DNA from: Bacteroidota bacterium | GTDB lineage: Bacteria; Bacteroidota; Ignavibacteria; Kryptoniales; JAKASW01 | Direction: 5' to 3' | Length of the DNA: 42,313 nt | Assembly: GCA_023381615.1 (NCBI GenBank) | Contig: JAMCQL010000007.1 | Coordinates: forward strand, 1-42,313 | In this document: piece after piece, positions 25,531 through 34,933 of the stretch | Numbering within the stretch: position 1 is the first letter of the stretch | How the letters are laid out: each line of letters begins with the position of its first letter | Translations under genes and position numbers: made by a program | Notes under the pieces: model-generated | The model's database searches: none | What the model saw: only the letters and a program-made list of their open reading frames with translations | Told to the model about the DNA's origin: nothing

Positions 25531-26115
25531 ATGAAAAATTCTGATAATAAACGACTCATCCGCTGCCCGTGGCCGTCGGACGATCCGCTTATGATCGACT
25601 ACCACGACAAAGAGTGGGGCACGCCTATTCACGACGACGAAATTATTTTCGAGTTCCTTATACTCGAAGGGATGCAGGCAGGGCTAAGCTGGTCCACAAT
25701 ATTGCACAAGCGCGAGAACTTTAGGAAGGCTTTTGACAACTTCCACGTCGAGAAAGTGGCGAAGTACGACGCAGGGAAGATAAGAAGCTTGATGTCCGAC
25801 GCAGGGATCATCCGTAACAAATTGAAGATCGAAGCAGCCGTCAACAACGCGAGGCAGTTCATCAAAGTTCAGAAAGAGTTCGGAAGCTTCGATAAATATA
25901 TTTGGCAATTTGTCAGCGGGAAGACGAAGGTGAACAAGTTTAAGACACTCGAGCAATTGCCTCCCACGAGCAAAGAATCAGATGCGATGAGCAAAGACCT
26001 GAAGGAACGCGGTTTCAAATTCGTCGGCTCAACAATCTGTTATGCTCACATGCAAGCAACGGGCATGGTGAACGACCATGTTGTCGGGTGTTTTAGATAT
26101 AGGGAAATAAAGTAA
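25531..26115 (+). CDS. tag: DNA-3-methyladenine glycosylase I
   Basis: Removes 3-methyladenine from alkylated DNA in base excision repair. 194 residues, family length. The zinc site is complete: Cys12 (RCPWPS), His25 (DYHDKEWG) and the C-terminal His-x3-Cys in NDHVVGC; spacing Cys12-His25 equals that of E. coli Tag. EGMQAGLSWSTILHKRENFR and FKFVGSTICYAHMQATGMVNDH are hallmark blocks. A GAGGAG-like ribosome site precedes the ATG. The 3' end of this gene (26070-26105) is repeated 1.8 kb downstream. Confidence 0.96.
   Translation: MKNSDNKRLIRCPWPSDDPLMIDYHDKEWGTPIHDDEIIFEFLILEGMQAGLSWSTILHKRENFRKAFDNFHVEKVAKYDAGKIRSLMSDAGIIRNKLKIEAAVNNARQFIKVQKEFGSFDKYIWQFVSGKTKVNKFKTLEQLPPTSKESDAMSKDLKERGFKFVGSTICYAHMQATGMVNDHVVGCFRYREIK
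26070..26105 (+). repeat. Direct repeat copy 1, inside the 3' end of tag
   Basis: 36 nt starting GAACGACC and ending GATATAGGGA. It matches 27925-27960 in 33 of 36 positions without gaps; similarity weakly continues upstream. This copy encodes the conserved Tag C-terminus including the zinc ligands, so it is the original. Confidence 0.85.
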
Positions 26116-26188
26116 GTATGAAAGCAACTTGCTTTTTACGAAAACCTCTTTTACTATTTCTCAACGAAAAACCAAAAGCGGAGGCAAT

Positions 26189-27901
26189 ATGCTTAGACCA
26201 GTTTGTTTTTTGGCGATTCTACTTTTTTCCTGTGTGATTGCGAATGCACAAACCACAGTAACAGGAACTCTCGTTGGACAAGACGGCAAGCCGATGCTGG
26301 TGGAAAACGTCATCCTCACGCGGCCGATGGAAAACTCTGTCATCAAAATGGTCGACCCCGGTAAGAAAGGGAGATACACTATTACTATTGACTCAGCCGG
26401 TATATGGATACTTCGATACGCAGGTGTGAATCATTACAGCCATGATGTAGCACTCTACATTGGCACGCCGGTAACCGTGAATGTCGACGCTCAGTTCAAC
26501 GGCAATGACCTTAAAGACACTGTCACGGCTTATGTTGACAAGCCCGCTACGCTGAAAATTGACGTTCAACTCAAGGGGTATGGTTACGTGGACACTCTGA
26601 AAGATGTAAAGATCATTGGCGATTTCAACAACTTCTCCTTTGCATCCGCAGTGCCGATGCAAAAGCAGGCTGACGGCACATACACGGCCGAGTTTGAGAC
26701 CAAAGCAGATTCATTTGCCTATCAGATTGTCGGCGTCGAGAAGACAGGCCACAGCATTAATGGAACCGATGCAGAAAGATATGTTTATGATGGAACAGGA
26801 GATTACAAATCGGTTGTGACCCCGAAGGACGGCAGGGTTAAGATCGTCTTTGATCCAAGCAACCTCGTGAGATGGAATAAAGAAGCAACTGCAACTTTCG
26901 GAGATCCTAATTCAGTGGCTGCAAAGTTCGCAGAGATATACTACGAGATGCAGCAGCATCAGTGGTCGTTCATGGACGCCGTTAATGAGTACAGGAAATC
27001 AGGAAAAGACATGAGGCAATTCAAGTATGACTGGTCTAAAGTCAGCGCGGGTTTGCAACAACAGATCAAAGACGAGAGAAATGATTTGCTGCATCAGGAA
27101 CTATTGTTGAGCTATCTTGAACTCGGCAGTTACGGAGCCAGGTTGGACTCGAACCTTGCCCTGACTGCTGTGAAGGATATTTCACCCGCATCGCTAATAT
27201 GGTCTCTCAATCCATACGTGATTCCAGCTGCATTGTATGGAGCCGGCATGAAGGGTGCCGATTATGATAATTACCTCACGCAGGTGGTCGACAGGAATCC
27301 TAGCGCTCGGACCAGAGCAATAGTTCTTTTTCAGGAGTTCATGAAAGCAAAGTACATGAACCAGAGTGAGAAGGCGACAAAGTACTATAACATTCTTGTG
27401 AACCAATATGGTGACACACAGGAAGGGAAGATGGTCAAGGAGCGGTTTTCGGCTGTCAGTAAGTTACAAGTCGGAGGATATGTCCCCGCGTTCTCTGTTG
27501 TCTCGATGGACGATTCAACCAAGACCATCAGCAGCGTGTCCATGAAGGGCAAATATTATTTGATGGACTTCTGGGCGACCTGGTGCGGCCCATGCGTCGG
27601 CGAGATGGGAAACTTGCAGAAAGCATACGAGAAGTTCAAAGACAAGAATTTCGAGATATTGAGCTTATCGCTGGATCAATCGCCTGCAGACGTGGTTAAG
27701 TTCCGGAAGGATAAATGGCCGATGCCTTGGCTACACACGTTTGTCGGAACGAACTGGGACTCAAAGATTCTTAAAGAGTTTGAGGTAATAGGAATCCCAC
27801 GTCCTATCCTGGTCGACCCAACAGGCAAGGTAATCGCTATGGAAGCTGACTTGCGCGGAGATAATCTCGATAAGACACTTGAAAAGTATTTGGGAAAGTA
27901 A
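26189..27901 (+). CDS. Secreted thioredoxin-like (TlpA-type) protein
   Basis: 570 residues from ATG 26189, starting MLRPVCFLAILLFSCVIANAQ (signal peptide). GGAGG lies 4 nt before this ATG; the frame itself opens earlier with a TTG at 26129. Residues about 25-110 form a small beta domain. A second sandwich follows (VKIIGDFNNFSF..., YTAEFETKADSFAYQIVG) resembling glycogen-binding E-set folds. A helical middle region of about 200 residues comes next. The C-terminal thioredoxin domain contains the redox pair in DFWATWCGPCVGEM and the cis-proline segment GIPRPILVDP. Probably a periplasmic thiol oxidoreductase, as in Bacteroidota TlpA/DUF4369 relatives. It is a single gene bracketed by the tag 3'-end repeat. 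Confidence 0.88.
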   Translation: MLRPVCFLAILLFSCVIANAQTTVTGTLVGQDGKPMLVENVILTRPMENSVIKMVDPGKKGRYTITIDSAGIWILRYAGVNHYSHDVALYIGTPVTVNVDAQFNGNDLKDTVTAYVDKPATLKIDVQLKGYGYVDTLKDVKIIGDFNNFSFASAVPMQKQADGTYTAEFETKADSFAYQIVGVEKTGHSINGTDAERYVYDGTGDYKSVVTPKDGRVKIVFDPSNLVRWNKEATATFGDPNSVAAKFAEIYYEMQQHQWSFMDAVNEYRKSGKDMRQFKYDWSKVSAGLQQQIKDERNDLLHQELLLSYLELGSYGARLDSNLALTAVKDISPASLIWSLNPYVIPAALYGAGMKGADYDNYLTQVVDRNPSARTRAIVLFQEFMKAKYMNQSEKATKYYNILVNQYGDTQEGKMVKERFSAVSKLQVGGYVPAFSVVSMDDSTKTISSVSMKGKYYLMDFWATWCGPCVGEMGNLQKAYEKFKDKNFEILSLSLDQSPADVVKFRKDKWPMPWLHTFVGTNWDSKILKEFEVIGIPRPILVDPTGKVIAMEADLRGDNLDKTLEKYLGK

Positions 27902-27911
27902 TTAGAGACAA

Positions 27912-27949
27912 ACACCCGGCATTGGAACGACCGCGATGTCGGGTGTTTT
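27912..27949 (+). terminator. Terminator of the thioredoxin-like gene
   Basis: Arms ACACCCGGCAT (27912-27922) and ATGTCGGGTGT (27936-27946) pair over 11 bp with one G-U around a 13-nt loop, then TTTA. The right arm is part of the duplicated tag 3'-end sequence. Confidence 0.7.
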
Positions 27950-27960
27950 AGATATAGGGA
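27925..27960 (+). repeat. Direct repeat copy 2, relic of the tag 3' end
   Basis: Matches 26070-26105 in 33 of 36 positions, same orientation. Here it is non-coding and lies 24 nt after the thioredoxin-like gene's stop. The two copies bracket that gene. Confidence 0.8.
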
Positions 27961-27969
27961 GTTTTTTCT

Positions 27970-27994
27970 CTTTCCCAAGGTCTCCTTGGGAAAG
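27970..27994. repeat. Tight perfect hairpin
   Basis: Arms CTTTCCCAAGG (27970-27980) and CCTTGGGAAAG (27984-27994) with a 3-nt loop. TTTTTT precedes it (27962-27967) but no T-run follows, so on the minus strand it could terminate transcription; equally it fits the tight hairpins elsewhere in the window. Confidence 0.65.
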
Positions 27995-28263
27995 TCATAG
28001 TTAGAAGCTCCGCTTCCAGTGAAATGATGACCGCATGACATGAAGTAGTTACAAAATCGCCAGCAAAGGCAAGCCATATTTTCTTACTTTTACAGCAGTC
28101 GAGTGGTTATCGCTTTTTCCTTGTGCCCATGCTCTGCGAGGGCACACATGTCTTATGGCGCTCCCGCGTCACACTCACATCAGGGCACAGAGCGCCAAAA
28201 AATTCGCTCCAATGACAGCAGAGTCCCGCTAAAGACGGGATGGCGCAAGTCGACCGAAGGTTT

Positions 28264-28382
28264 GAGACTGTGTAAAAAGTCCGAAAATTATGGTAGTCGC
28301 AACCTTCAGGTTGCGTTTTTGGAGATTTCTCGCAGGCATAAAGCTTGCGGCAACCAACGTTCATGGGTTTTCACACAGTCTC
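28264..28382. mobile_element. MITE/REP-like element with terminal inverted repeats
   Basis: Terminal arms 28264-28277 (GAGACTGTGTAAAA) and 28368-28382 (TTTTCACACAGTCTC) are inverted repeats over 14 bp with one bulged C. Inside are two hairpins: CGCAACCT (28298-28305) with AGGTTGCG (28308-28315), and CGCAGGC (28331-28337) with GCTTGCG (28343-28349). They are bracketed by TGGTAGTCGC (28291-28300) and GCGGCAACCA (28347-28356), complementary in 8 of 10. There is no transposase. The flanks (28000-28263 and 28383-28441) hold smaller hairpins such as TCCCG/CGGGA at 28227 and no gene I can support. Confidence 0.6.
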
Positions 28383-28441
28383 GTTCCGTAAGCGGAAAGA
28401 TCCCGCTTGCGTGGGCGCTCACATTGGAGCAAGAAAGATAC

Positions 28442-29515
28442 TTATGGCTCTGCTGCCGTGCCGATCTGTTCGTTCGGACGGAAGTACTTACGCTGAAACC
28501 ATAGCGAGACGTTGACGAGCATAATAAGCACGGGCACTTCCACAAGCGGGCCTATCACCGCGGCGAATGCCTCGCCGGAATTGATGCCGAATACCGCAAT
28601 CGCTACCGCTATCGCTAACTCGAAATTGTTGCTCGCCGCCGTAAATGAAAGTGTCGCTGCCTTGCTGTAGTCTGCTCCGGCCTTTTTCCCCATCCAGAAG
28701 GAAACAAAAAACATTATCACAAAATAAATTATCAGCGGTACCGCGATCCTCAACACGTCAAGAGGTATCTGGACGATTAGGTTTCCTTTCAAAGAGAACA
28801 TCACAAAGATCGTGAACAATAACGCAACCAAAGTGATCGGACTGATCTTCGGAATGAACTCGTGCTGATACCATTCTTTTCCTTTTAGTCTTATCAAACT
28901 GAATCTCGTTATGATTCCCGCAAGGAATGGAATCCCCAAGTAAATGAAAACGCTCTCGGCAATCTGTCCGATCGTGATGTCTACCTTGAACGAACTCAAT
29001 CCCAACCAGCCCGGCAGAACAGTCAGGAAGACGTAAGCATAGAGAGAGTAGAACAAGACCTGAAATATAGAATTGAACGCAACAAGTCCGGCAGCATATT
29101 CCGTGTTTCCTTGCGCCAATTCATTCCAGACAATAACCATCGCGATGCATCTTGCCAGACCTATCAGTATCAACCCTGCCATGTACTCAGGGTAGTTATG
29201 CAAAAAGATCACCGCGAGCAAAAACATTACTATTGGTCCTATTATCCAATTCTGGATCAATGATAAAGACAATATCTTGCCGTTGCGGAATACTTTTCCC
29301 AATTCCTCATACTTCACCTTCGCAAGCGGGGGATACATCATCAGTATCAATCCGGCGGCGATTGGGATGTTCGTCGTTCCGTTTTGAAATTTATTCCAGA
29401 AGCCGACTATGCCGGGGAACATGTAACCTATGGATACGCCCAAGAGCATTATTGTAAAGATCCATAATGTCAGATAGCGGTCGAGAAACGAGAGCCTGCT
29501 CTTACATGGTTTCAT
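28442..29515 (-). CDS. acr3: Arsenite efflux transporter, ACR3 family
   Basis: Exports arsenite across the inner membrane driven by the proton gradient. 357 residues with about ten hydrophobic segments. The essential cysteine of the ACR3 family is present in [16 protein letters not shown] (Cys123), and the conserved acidic residue in the late segment [12 protein letters not shown] is retained. The ATG overlaps the arsC stop by one base (TAATG), so translation is coupled. It is the last gene of arsR-arsC-acr3. Confidence 0.95.
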   Translation of the reverse strand: MKPCKSRLSFLDRYLTLWIFTIMLLGVSIGYMFPGIVGFWNKFQNGTTNIPIAAGLILMMYPPLAKVKYEELGKVFRNGKILSLSLIQNWIIGPIVMFLLAVIFLHNYPEYMAGLILIGLARCIAMVIVWNELAQGNTEYAAGLVAFNSIFQVLFYSLYAYVFLTVLPGWLGLSSFKVDITIGQIAESVFIYLGIPFLAGIITRFSLIRLKGKEWYQHEFIPKISPITLVALLFTIFVMFSLKGNLIVQIPLDVLRIAVPLIIYFVIMFFVSFWMGKKAGADYSKAATLSFTAASNNFELAIAVAIAVFGINSGEAFAAVIGPLVEVPVLIMLVNVSLWFQRKYFRPNEQIGTAAEP

Positions 29516-29961
29516 TATGCACCGATCGAGTTAATCGCAAATTCTTTCAGCCATTCCTGTATGCGGTCTTTTATCTGATCTCTTATTATCCTCACTCCCG
29601 CGAGTTTGTCTTCGTAACTTCCGGTCAACGCCGATGGGTCTTTAAAGCTCCAATGCAGTCTCTCCGTAACTCCCGGAAAGATAGGGCATCTCTCTGCGTT
29701 CGATTCGTCGCATACTGTAATTGCGTAGTTGAACATTCTTCCTTCTTTATAGAAATCAAAGACGCTCTTCGTCTTATTGGATGAAATATCTATTCCTATT
29801 TCCTTCATCGCATCGACAACTATCGGGTTTAATTTGCCCGGCTCGAGTCCCGCGCTCTCCGCAACGAAATGTTTGCCGCCGTATTTATTTAGAAATACCT
29901 CTGCCATCTGGCTTCGCGCGCTGTTATGAACACAGATGAACAGAACTTTTATTTTATCCAT
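29515..29961 (-). CDS. arsC: Arsenate reductase, thioredoxin-coupled type
   Basis: Reduces arsenate to arsenite. 148 residues of the low-molecular-weight phosphatase fold. The catalytic P-loop is CVHNSAR (Cys10 to Arg16), and the redox relay cysteines are Cys84 and Cys92 in [11 protein letters not shown], as in the Staphylococcus enzyme. The phosphatase-type aspartate region is also present ([11 protein letters not shown]). AAGGAGG precedes the ATG by about 6 nt. It is overlapped by acr3 and lies 147 nt after arsR, a gap holding only a small hairpin (CACAT/ATGTG near 30105). Confidence 0.95.
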   Translation of the reverse strand: MDKIKVLFICVHNSARSQMAEVFLNKYGGKHFVAESAGLEPGKLNPIVVDAMKEIGIDISSNKTKSVFDFYKEGRMFNYAITVCDESNAERCPIFPGVTERLHWSFKDPSALTGSYEDKLAGVRIIRDQIKDRIQEWLKEFAINSIGA

Positions 29962-30108
29962 CTCATCCTCCTTTGTTGACTTATCATGAAATCAATATTC
30001 AAAGAAACCATCGGGCTAACGAAAAAGACAGAAAACTGTCATTCTGTGGTTGTCCGAAAAGCAAGAAAGCGGATCCGAATGATATAACCCCCCCTTTTCC
30101 TCACATTG

Positions 30109-30456
30109 CTATGTGCCACAGATGATATTCCTGTCTAAGCTCATTATCTTTTTCCTGTCTTCCATTATCGACTTTTCATCGCTTATCCAGAAGTCCAATT
30201 TCGACAGCACCGATTTTATCCTCGGATCGGACGGCTTTGGGTTTATCATATAGTCAACCCACTTTCCATTTTTCTCCTCGATGATGAAGCCGGCCTCTTT
30301 CAAGAGAGTCAGATGCTGCGACACGGTTGAGTTCGCCAGATTCAACAACTCCCTTATTTCGCAGACGCATAGCACCCTTGTTTGAAGGGCTTTCAGTATC
30401 CTCTGCCGGTTTGGATCGGACAGCGCTTTGAATATTCTCGTCTTATCTTCAATCAT
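30109..30456 (-). CDS. arsR: ArsR family arsenic-responsive repressor
   Basis: 115 residues of the ArsR/SmtB winged-helix family. The metal-binding helix carries VLCVCEIRELL with Cys30 and Cys32, the classic CxC metalloid site, and a further Cys113 lies in the tail (NIICGT), which could be the third ligand. The recognition helix is NSTVSQHLTLLKEAG. It is expected to repress its own operon and release DNA on binding arsenite. It opens the arsR-arsC-acr3 operon; the pump genes on the right are transcribed divergently from the same spacer and may share the regulation. Confidence 0.94.
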   Translation of the reverse strand: MIEDKTRIFKALSDPNRQRILKALQTRVLCVCEIRELLNLANSTVSQHLTLLKEAGFIIEEKNGKWVDYMINPKPSDPRIKSVLSKLDFWISDEKSIMEDRKKIMSLDRNIICGT

Positions 30457-30461
30457 ATTTC

Positions 30462-30507
30462 ATTTCGGTAACTGACGAAATATAGTTGAGTGGCGTATGA
30501 GATTCAA
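30462..30507 (-). promoter_or_regulatory. Candidate arsR promoter and operator
   Basis: On the minus strand, TTG (30507-30505), 20 nt, then TATATTTC (30484-30477), near the TAnnTTTG promoter type. An inverted repeat ATTTCG (30462-30467) and CGAAAT (30476-30481) with an 8-nt gap overlaps the -7 element and lies 6 nt before the arsR ATG, where a repressor would block transcription. The leader would be very short. Confidence 0.45.
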
Positions 30508-30733
30508 TATTGTCCATTTATCTTTCCTTTCTCCATTTGCCTTTTGATTAAACCACCGTTTGGTTTTTCCCGCGTTTGAGGTTCACTCTGTCATGGCGAG
30601 GTTAAGAAGCAAGGAGAATGCCCGCCCACAAAATTGCGATCATTTGTTCATGACAAAACTGTAATCTTCCTGTAAGACTCTTGTTCATCTTTCCCATCTA
30701 AATTGATATACAATAAATAGTTGTGGATTTAGT

Positions 30734-31789
30734 ATGAATATCCGAAAAATTGCAGCCGTAATAAGTTTGATCGCCGTTGTGTTCCTTGCCGGAATGTGGG
30801 TGTCAAAATTTCTTGGCGGCTCGTCGAAAGATAGTGGTGACAATCCGACTGCGAGCAAGGTCCGTATGGTCAAACATGGAAACGGTGAACTATCACTCGA
30901 CAAAGAAACACAGAATCAGTCCGGTATTGTAACGAAGAAACTCTCCGCATTCTCGAGCAAAGCAAAAGTCAAAGCTTTCGGGCAAGTGCTTGACGCGCAG
31001 AGTCTGATCGAACTCACGAACAGCTATGCCACAGCGGAAGCCGATGTGCAGAAGTCTTCCGCAAGATTAGGGGTGTCGCGGAAAGAATACAATCGAGTGA
31101 AGGCTCTGTTTGAGTATAACAAGAACGTGTCGGAGAAGGATTTGCAGAGCGCCGAAGCGAATTATATTTCCGACAAAGCGGACAATCGAGCTGCAACTGC
31201 AAATCTATTCGGACTGAAAGGGGAAATTCGTCAGCAGTGGGGAAGTGTAATCACTAACTGGATTAGCAACTCGTCTGGTATGATTTCGGAAATAGTAGAT
31301 CACAAAGTGCTGATTCTGCAAATCACCGTTCCTCTTGAGATAAGCGGAAGTGAACCACCTCAGATTGCCGATCTGCAAACCCCGTCAGGAAAAATCATTG
31401 AGGCGAATTTAGTGTCTCGTTCCCCGAAGACCGATCCTCGCGTGCAGGGGATTAGCTATTTTTATCGGATACCGGCTGATGGCGTTCTCTCAAGCGGGAT
31501 GAACGTTGTCGCATATCTTCCGGAAGGCAAGAAAGTGGAAGGCGTCGTTATTCCTGATTCAGCAGTTGTTTGGTGGAATGGAAATGCTTGGGTTTATGTC
31601 AAGGAGGACCAGAATAAGTTCGTGCGGCAGGAGATATCTACATCAGATCGTGTAAGGAGGGGGTGGTTCGTAAGCGGCGTCATGATGCCCGGCGATGAAA
31701 TTGTTGTGAAGGGAGCCCAGCTTCTTCTTTCCTCCGAAGAATCCTTCGGACAGGAGCCTAAGTCTCAGGCAAAAATAGGTCCCGACTAG
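30734..31789 (+). CDS. RND efflux periplasmic adaptor (membrane fusion protein)
   Basis: 351 residues. An N-terminal membrane anchor (IAAVISLIAVVFLAGMWV) is followed by a short linker, a beta-rich domain (ELSLDKETQNQSGIVTKKL), a helical hairpin (about 95-150, KEYNRVKALFEYNKNVSEKDLQ), and C-terminal barrel parts (VEGVVIPDSAVVWWNGNAWVYVKE, GDEIVVKGAQLLLSSEE). It links the inner-membrane pump to an outer-membrane channel. The lipoyl half-motifs are poorly conserved, and no His/Met metal site is obvious. The pump gene starts 45 nt downstream. No outer-membrane channel gene is in the operon. Confidence 0.88.
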   Translation: MNIRKIAAVISLIAVVFLAGMWVSKFLGGSSKDSGDNPTASKVRMVKHGNGELSLDKETQNQSGIVTKKLSAFSSKAKVKAFGQVLDAQSLIELTNSYATAEADVQKSSARLGVSRKEYNRVKALFEYNKNVSEKDLQSAEANYISDKADNRAATANLFGLKGEIRQQWGSVITNWISNSSGMISEIVDHKVLILQITVPLEISGSEPPQIADLQTPSGKIIEANLVSRSPKTDPRVQGISYFYRIPADGVLSSGMNVVAYLPEGKKVEGVVIPDSAVVWWNGNAWVYVKEDQNKFVRQEISTSDRVRRGWFVSGVMMPGDEIVVKGAQLLLSSEESFGQEPKSQAKIGPD

Positions 31790-31834
31790 AGACGTGGCCG
31801 AAAACTCGACACAATTGATGAATCTGGAAACTCT

Positions 31835-34800
31835 ATGCTGACTTCGATCGTTCGTTTCTCTCTTAAGTTCAAGGGAATTATAATTGCCTTAGCCTCTATG
31901 CTCCTCGGCTATGGTCTATACAGCCTGAATAATTCCGAGTACGATGTCTTTCCCGAGTTTGCGCCGGCGCAGGTCGTAATCCAAACTGAAGCACCCGGAC
32001 TTTCACCCGAACAAGTCGAGCTCCTTGTAACTCAGCCGATTGAAAATGCGGTAAACGGCGTTGTGGGCATTAGCTCGATGCGCTCCGGCTCGATACAGGG
32101 GATTTCTGTCATAACCATCACTTTCAAATCCGGAACCAACATCTATTTGGACAGGCAGATGGTGGCTGAGCGTCTTTCCGAGATAACAGGACAGCTTCCG
32201 GCAGGCGTACAGGCTCCGGTTATTACGCCGCTCACCTCATCTACAAGCGTTGTCATGGCTATCGGACTCACATCAGATTCCCTCTCATTGATGGGCTTAC
32301 GAACGGCTGCGGACTGGACCATCAAACCCGACCTCCTTGCCGTTCCGGGCGTTGCCAAGGTCGTTGTCTTCGGCGGCAAGGTCAAACAGCTACAGGTTCA
32401 AGTCAAGCCAGACATTCTTTTCAAATACGGTTTATCGATAAATGACGTGATCAATGCCGCGCGCCGAGCAACCGGGGTTGAAGGAGCGGGCTTTATCGAT
32501 ACGTACAATCAGCGACTTACGATTCAAACCGAAGGACAGTCGCTTACCCCCGCCGAGCTTGGCGATGCAGTCGTCATCCAGAAAGACGGGGCAGATGTTT
32601 TTCTCAAAGATGTTGCCGACGTGGTGGATGCTCCTGAACCGCCGATCGGCGCCGCGCAGATAATGGGCAAACCAGGAATTATCCTGATGGTTTCCGCACA
32701 GTACGGGGCAAACACGCTCGATGTCACAAGAAAAATTGACGAGGCGCTGAAGGAACTTTCGCCGGGTTTGAATTCACAAGGTGTAACCATTCACCGGAAC
32801 GTCTTCCGGGCGGCTGATTTCATCGAGACAGCGGTTCAGCATATTCGGACTTCCTTGCTGCTTGGTGCCATCCTTGTCGTGGCGGTTCTCCTCCTTTTTC
32901 TTTTCAATCTCAGGACAGCCGCAATTTCGCTGACTGTCATTCCTCTTTCCCTCCTCACCGCCGTGATCGTACTCCAGACCCTCGGATACAGTCTAAACAC
33001 CATGACACTTGGCGGATTGGCAATCGCCATCGGTGAAGTGGTCGACGATGCGGTCATAGATGTCGAAAATATTTTGAGACGCCTGCGCGAGAACAAGTTA
33101 TCAGCAAATCCGAGACCGACACTCCGTGTCGTGCTCGACGCATCAATCGAAGTAAGAAGTGCTGTCGTCTATGCGACGTTTGCAGTGATACTCGTTTTTG
33201 TTCCAATTCTGACGATGACCGGTTTGGCTGGAAGGTTATTCTCGCCGCTCGGCCTCGCGTACATTTTTTCTATCCTTGCATCACTCCTTTTCGCGCTCAC
33301 AATCACTCCCGCGATGTGTCTTGTTCTGATAGGGCGCTCACATGCCGTCGATACCGAACCACGTTTCACATTGTGGCTGAAAAGACGTTACAGGGCGCTG
33401 TTGGCATTCGTCGAGCGTCACTTCCGGACGGTAATCTTTGGCGTCGCCATATTTATCCTGCTAGGAGTTTTGCTGATACCCACTTTTACCGGCTCCTTCC
33501 TTCCTCAATTCAGAGAGGGGAATTACATAGTCCACATGGTCGAAGTTCCTGGCACTTCGCTCGAACAAACACTCTCGTTAGGACGGCGTGTTACCAGCCG
33601 ACTTTTACAGATTCCGTTTGTCGAATCGGTTTCTCAGGATGCCGGACGGGCAGAATTGAGCGATGACACCCACGGCACGCATCAAAGCGAATTATTGGTC
33701 AGGCTCAAGCCCATGACCGGTACTCAGGCACGCACTGCAGAGAACGTGATACGGAAAGCCCTGACAAACTTTGCGGGTGCAAACTTCTCGATGGATTCAT
33801 TCCTGACCGAGAGAATCAATGAAACTCTTTCCGGCTACACGTCTGCTGTGGTCGTCAACATATTTGGGAACAATCTCGACACGCTCGACGCAAAAGCACA
33901 GGAAATCGCGGGGCTTCTCGGAAGAATTCGCGGCGCAACTGACGTCCAGCTTCAATCACCGCCCGGGACGCCGCAGATGGTTGTCCGGCTCCGACGATCC
34001 CAACTTGAGCGCTGGGGGGTTGAGCCGGTCGATGTCATGACCGCTGTGCAGACAGCTTATCAAGGCGACGTGGTCGGACAGGTTTACGACGGGAACAAAG
34101 TCTTTGGCGTATCAGTGATCTTAGATTCCAAAGAAAGGCATGACCCCGCGGAAGTCGGAAGCCTCCTTCTCCGTAATTCGAACGGAGTCTATGTGCGGCT
34201 CAGTCAGCTCGCCGACATCTACGAGAATTCAGGACGTTACATTGTCCTCCATGACGGAGCGCGGCGTGTTCAGACGATTACCTGCAATGTGAAAGGAAGA
34301 GGAGTAAACTCGTTTGTGAACACAGCAAAGGAACGGATCGCTTCAATGATTCATCTGCCTGCGGACACTTATGTGGCATTCAGCGGAACTGCGCAAGCCC
34401 AGGCGCAGTCGAAACGCGACTTACTGATTCATTCCCTTTTTGCCGCAATCGGAATCATCTTGCTGCTCTCTATCGTGATGAGAAACTATCGGAACTTATC
34501 ATTAGTTTTGGCGAATCTGCCATTCGCGCTCGTGGGTGGAATACTCGCGGTCTTCGTCACCGGCGGCAGTATGTCGGTTGGCTCACTGGTCGGTTTCGTC
34601 ACGCTCTTTGGAATTACGCTGAGAAATTCGATAATGCTGATCTCGCATTACGAACATTTAGTTGAAGTCGAAGGAATGAACTGGTCGCTTGAGGCGGCAT
34701 TGCGAGGTGCATCCGAGAGACTTGTGCCGATACTGATGACAGCGACAGTCACCGGGTTCGGTCTCCTTCCTCTGGCATTAGCGAGCGGGACCGCGGGCAG

Positions 34801-34933
34801 AGAAATCGAGGGACCGATGGCGATAGTGATTTTAGGCGGACTTATCACCTCGACGGCGCTCAATCTGCTTGTACTGCCGACACTGGCGCTGAGGTTCGGG
34901 AAGTTCGAAAATGAAGCTGCTATAGAGAGTTAG
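31835..34933 (+). CDS. RND efflux pump, CusA/CzcA-like
   Basis: 1032 residues, typical size of the heavy-metal efflux branch. N-terminal LTSIVRFSLKFKGIIIALA, then VFPEFAPAQVVIQTEAPGLSPEQVE and PIENAVNGVVGI are characteristic of CzcA/CusA relatives. The transmembrane proton-relay segment is GEVVDDAVIDVENILRRL, with the acidic residues and the EN pair kept. About twelve membrane helices are visible in two blocks (330-540 and 870-1020) with large periplasmic loops between. Substrate may be a monovalent or divalent metal, but the methionine relay of CusA is not evident, so organic substrates cannot be excluded. The CusRS-like genes at 38654-40748 are its probable regulators. Confidence 0.9.
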   Translation: MLTSIVRFSLKFKGIIIALASMLLGYGLYSLNNSEYDVFPEFAPAQVVIQTEAPGLSPEQVELLVTQPIENAVNGVVGISSMRSGSIQGISVITITFKSGTNIYLDRQMVAERLSEITGQLPAGVQAPVITPLTSSTSVVMAIGLTSDSLSLMGLRTAADWTIKPDLLAVPGVAKVVVFGGKVKQLQVQVKPDILFKYGLSINDVINAARRATGVEGAGFIDTYNQRLTIQTEGQSLTPAELGDAVVIQKDGADVFLKDVADVVDAPEPPIGAAQIMGKPGIILMVSAQYGANTLDVTRKIDEALKELSPGLNSQGVTIHRNVFRAADFIETAVQHIRTSLLLGAILVVAVLLLFLFNLRTAAISLTVIPLSLLTAVIVLQTLGYSLNTMTLGGLAIAIGEVVDDAVIDVENILRRLRENKLSANPRPTLRVVLDASIEVRSAVVYATFAVILVFVPILTMTGLAGRLFSPLGLAYIFSILASLLFALTITPAMCLVLIGRSHAVDTEPRFTLWLKRRYRALLAFVERHFRTVIFGVAIFILLGVLLIPTFTGSFLPQFREGNYIVHMVEVPGTSLEQTLSLGRRVTSRLLQIPFVESVSQDAGRAELSDDTHGTHQSELLVRLKPMTGTQARTAENVIRKALTNFAGANFSMDSFLTERINETLSGYTSAVVVNIFGNNLDTLDAKAQEIAGLLGRIRGATDVQLQSPPGTPQMVVRLRRSQLERWGVEPVDVMTAVQTAYQGDVVGQVYDGNKVFGVSVILDSKERHDPAEVGSLLLRNSNGVYVRLSQLADIYENSGRYIVLHDGARRVQTITCNVKGRGVNSFVNTAKERIASMIHLPADTYVAFSGTAQAQAQSKRDLLIHSLFAAIGIILLLSIVMRNYRNLSLVLANLPFALVGGILAVFVTGGSMSVGSLVGFVTLFGITLRNSIMLISHYEHLVEVEGMNWSLEAALRGASERLVPILMTATVTGFGLLPLALASGTAGREIEGPMAIVILGGLITSTALNLLVLPTLALRFGKFENEAAIES

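Noticed and set aside
26129-26188. N-terminal extension of the thioredoxin-like protein
   Set aside because: The TTG at 26129 has no ribosome site and would bury the signal peptide; the ATG at 26189 has GGAGG just upstream.
28103-28504. 133-codon plus-strand frame before acr3
   Set aside because: It is the translation of the MITE/REP-like element and other hairpins, and its end overlaps acr3 antisense.
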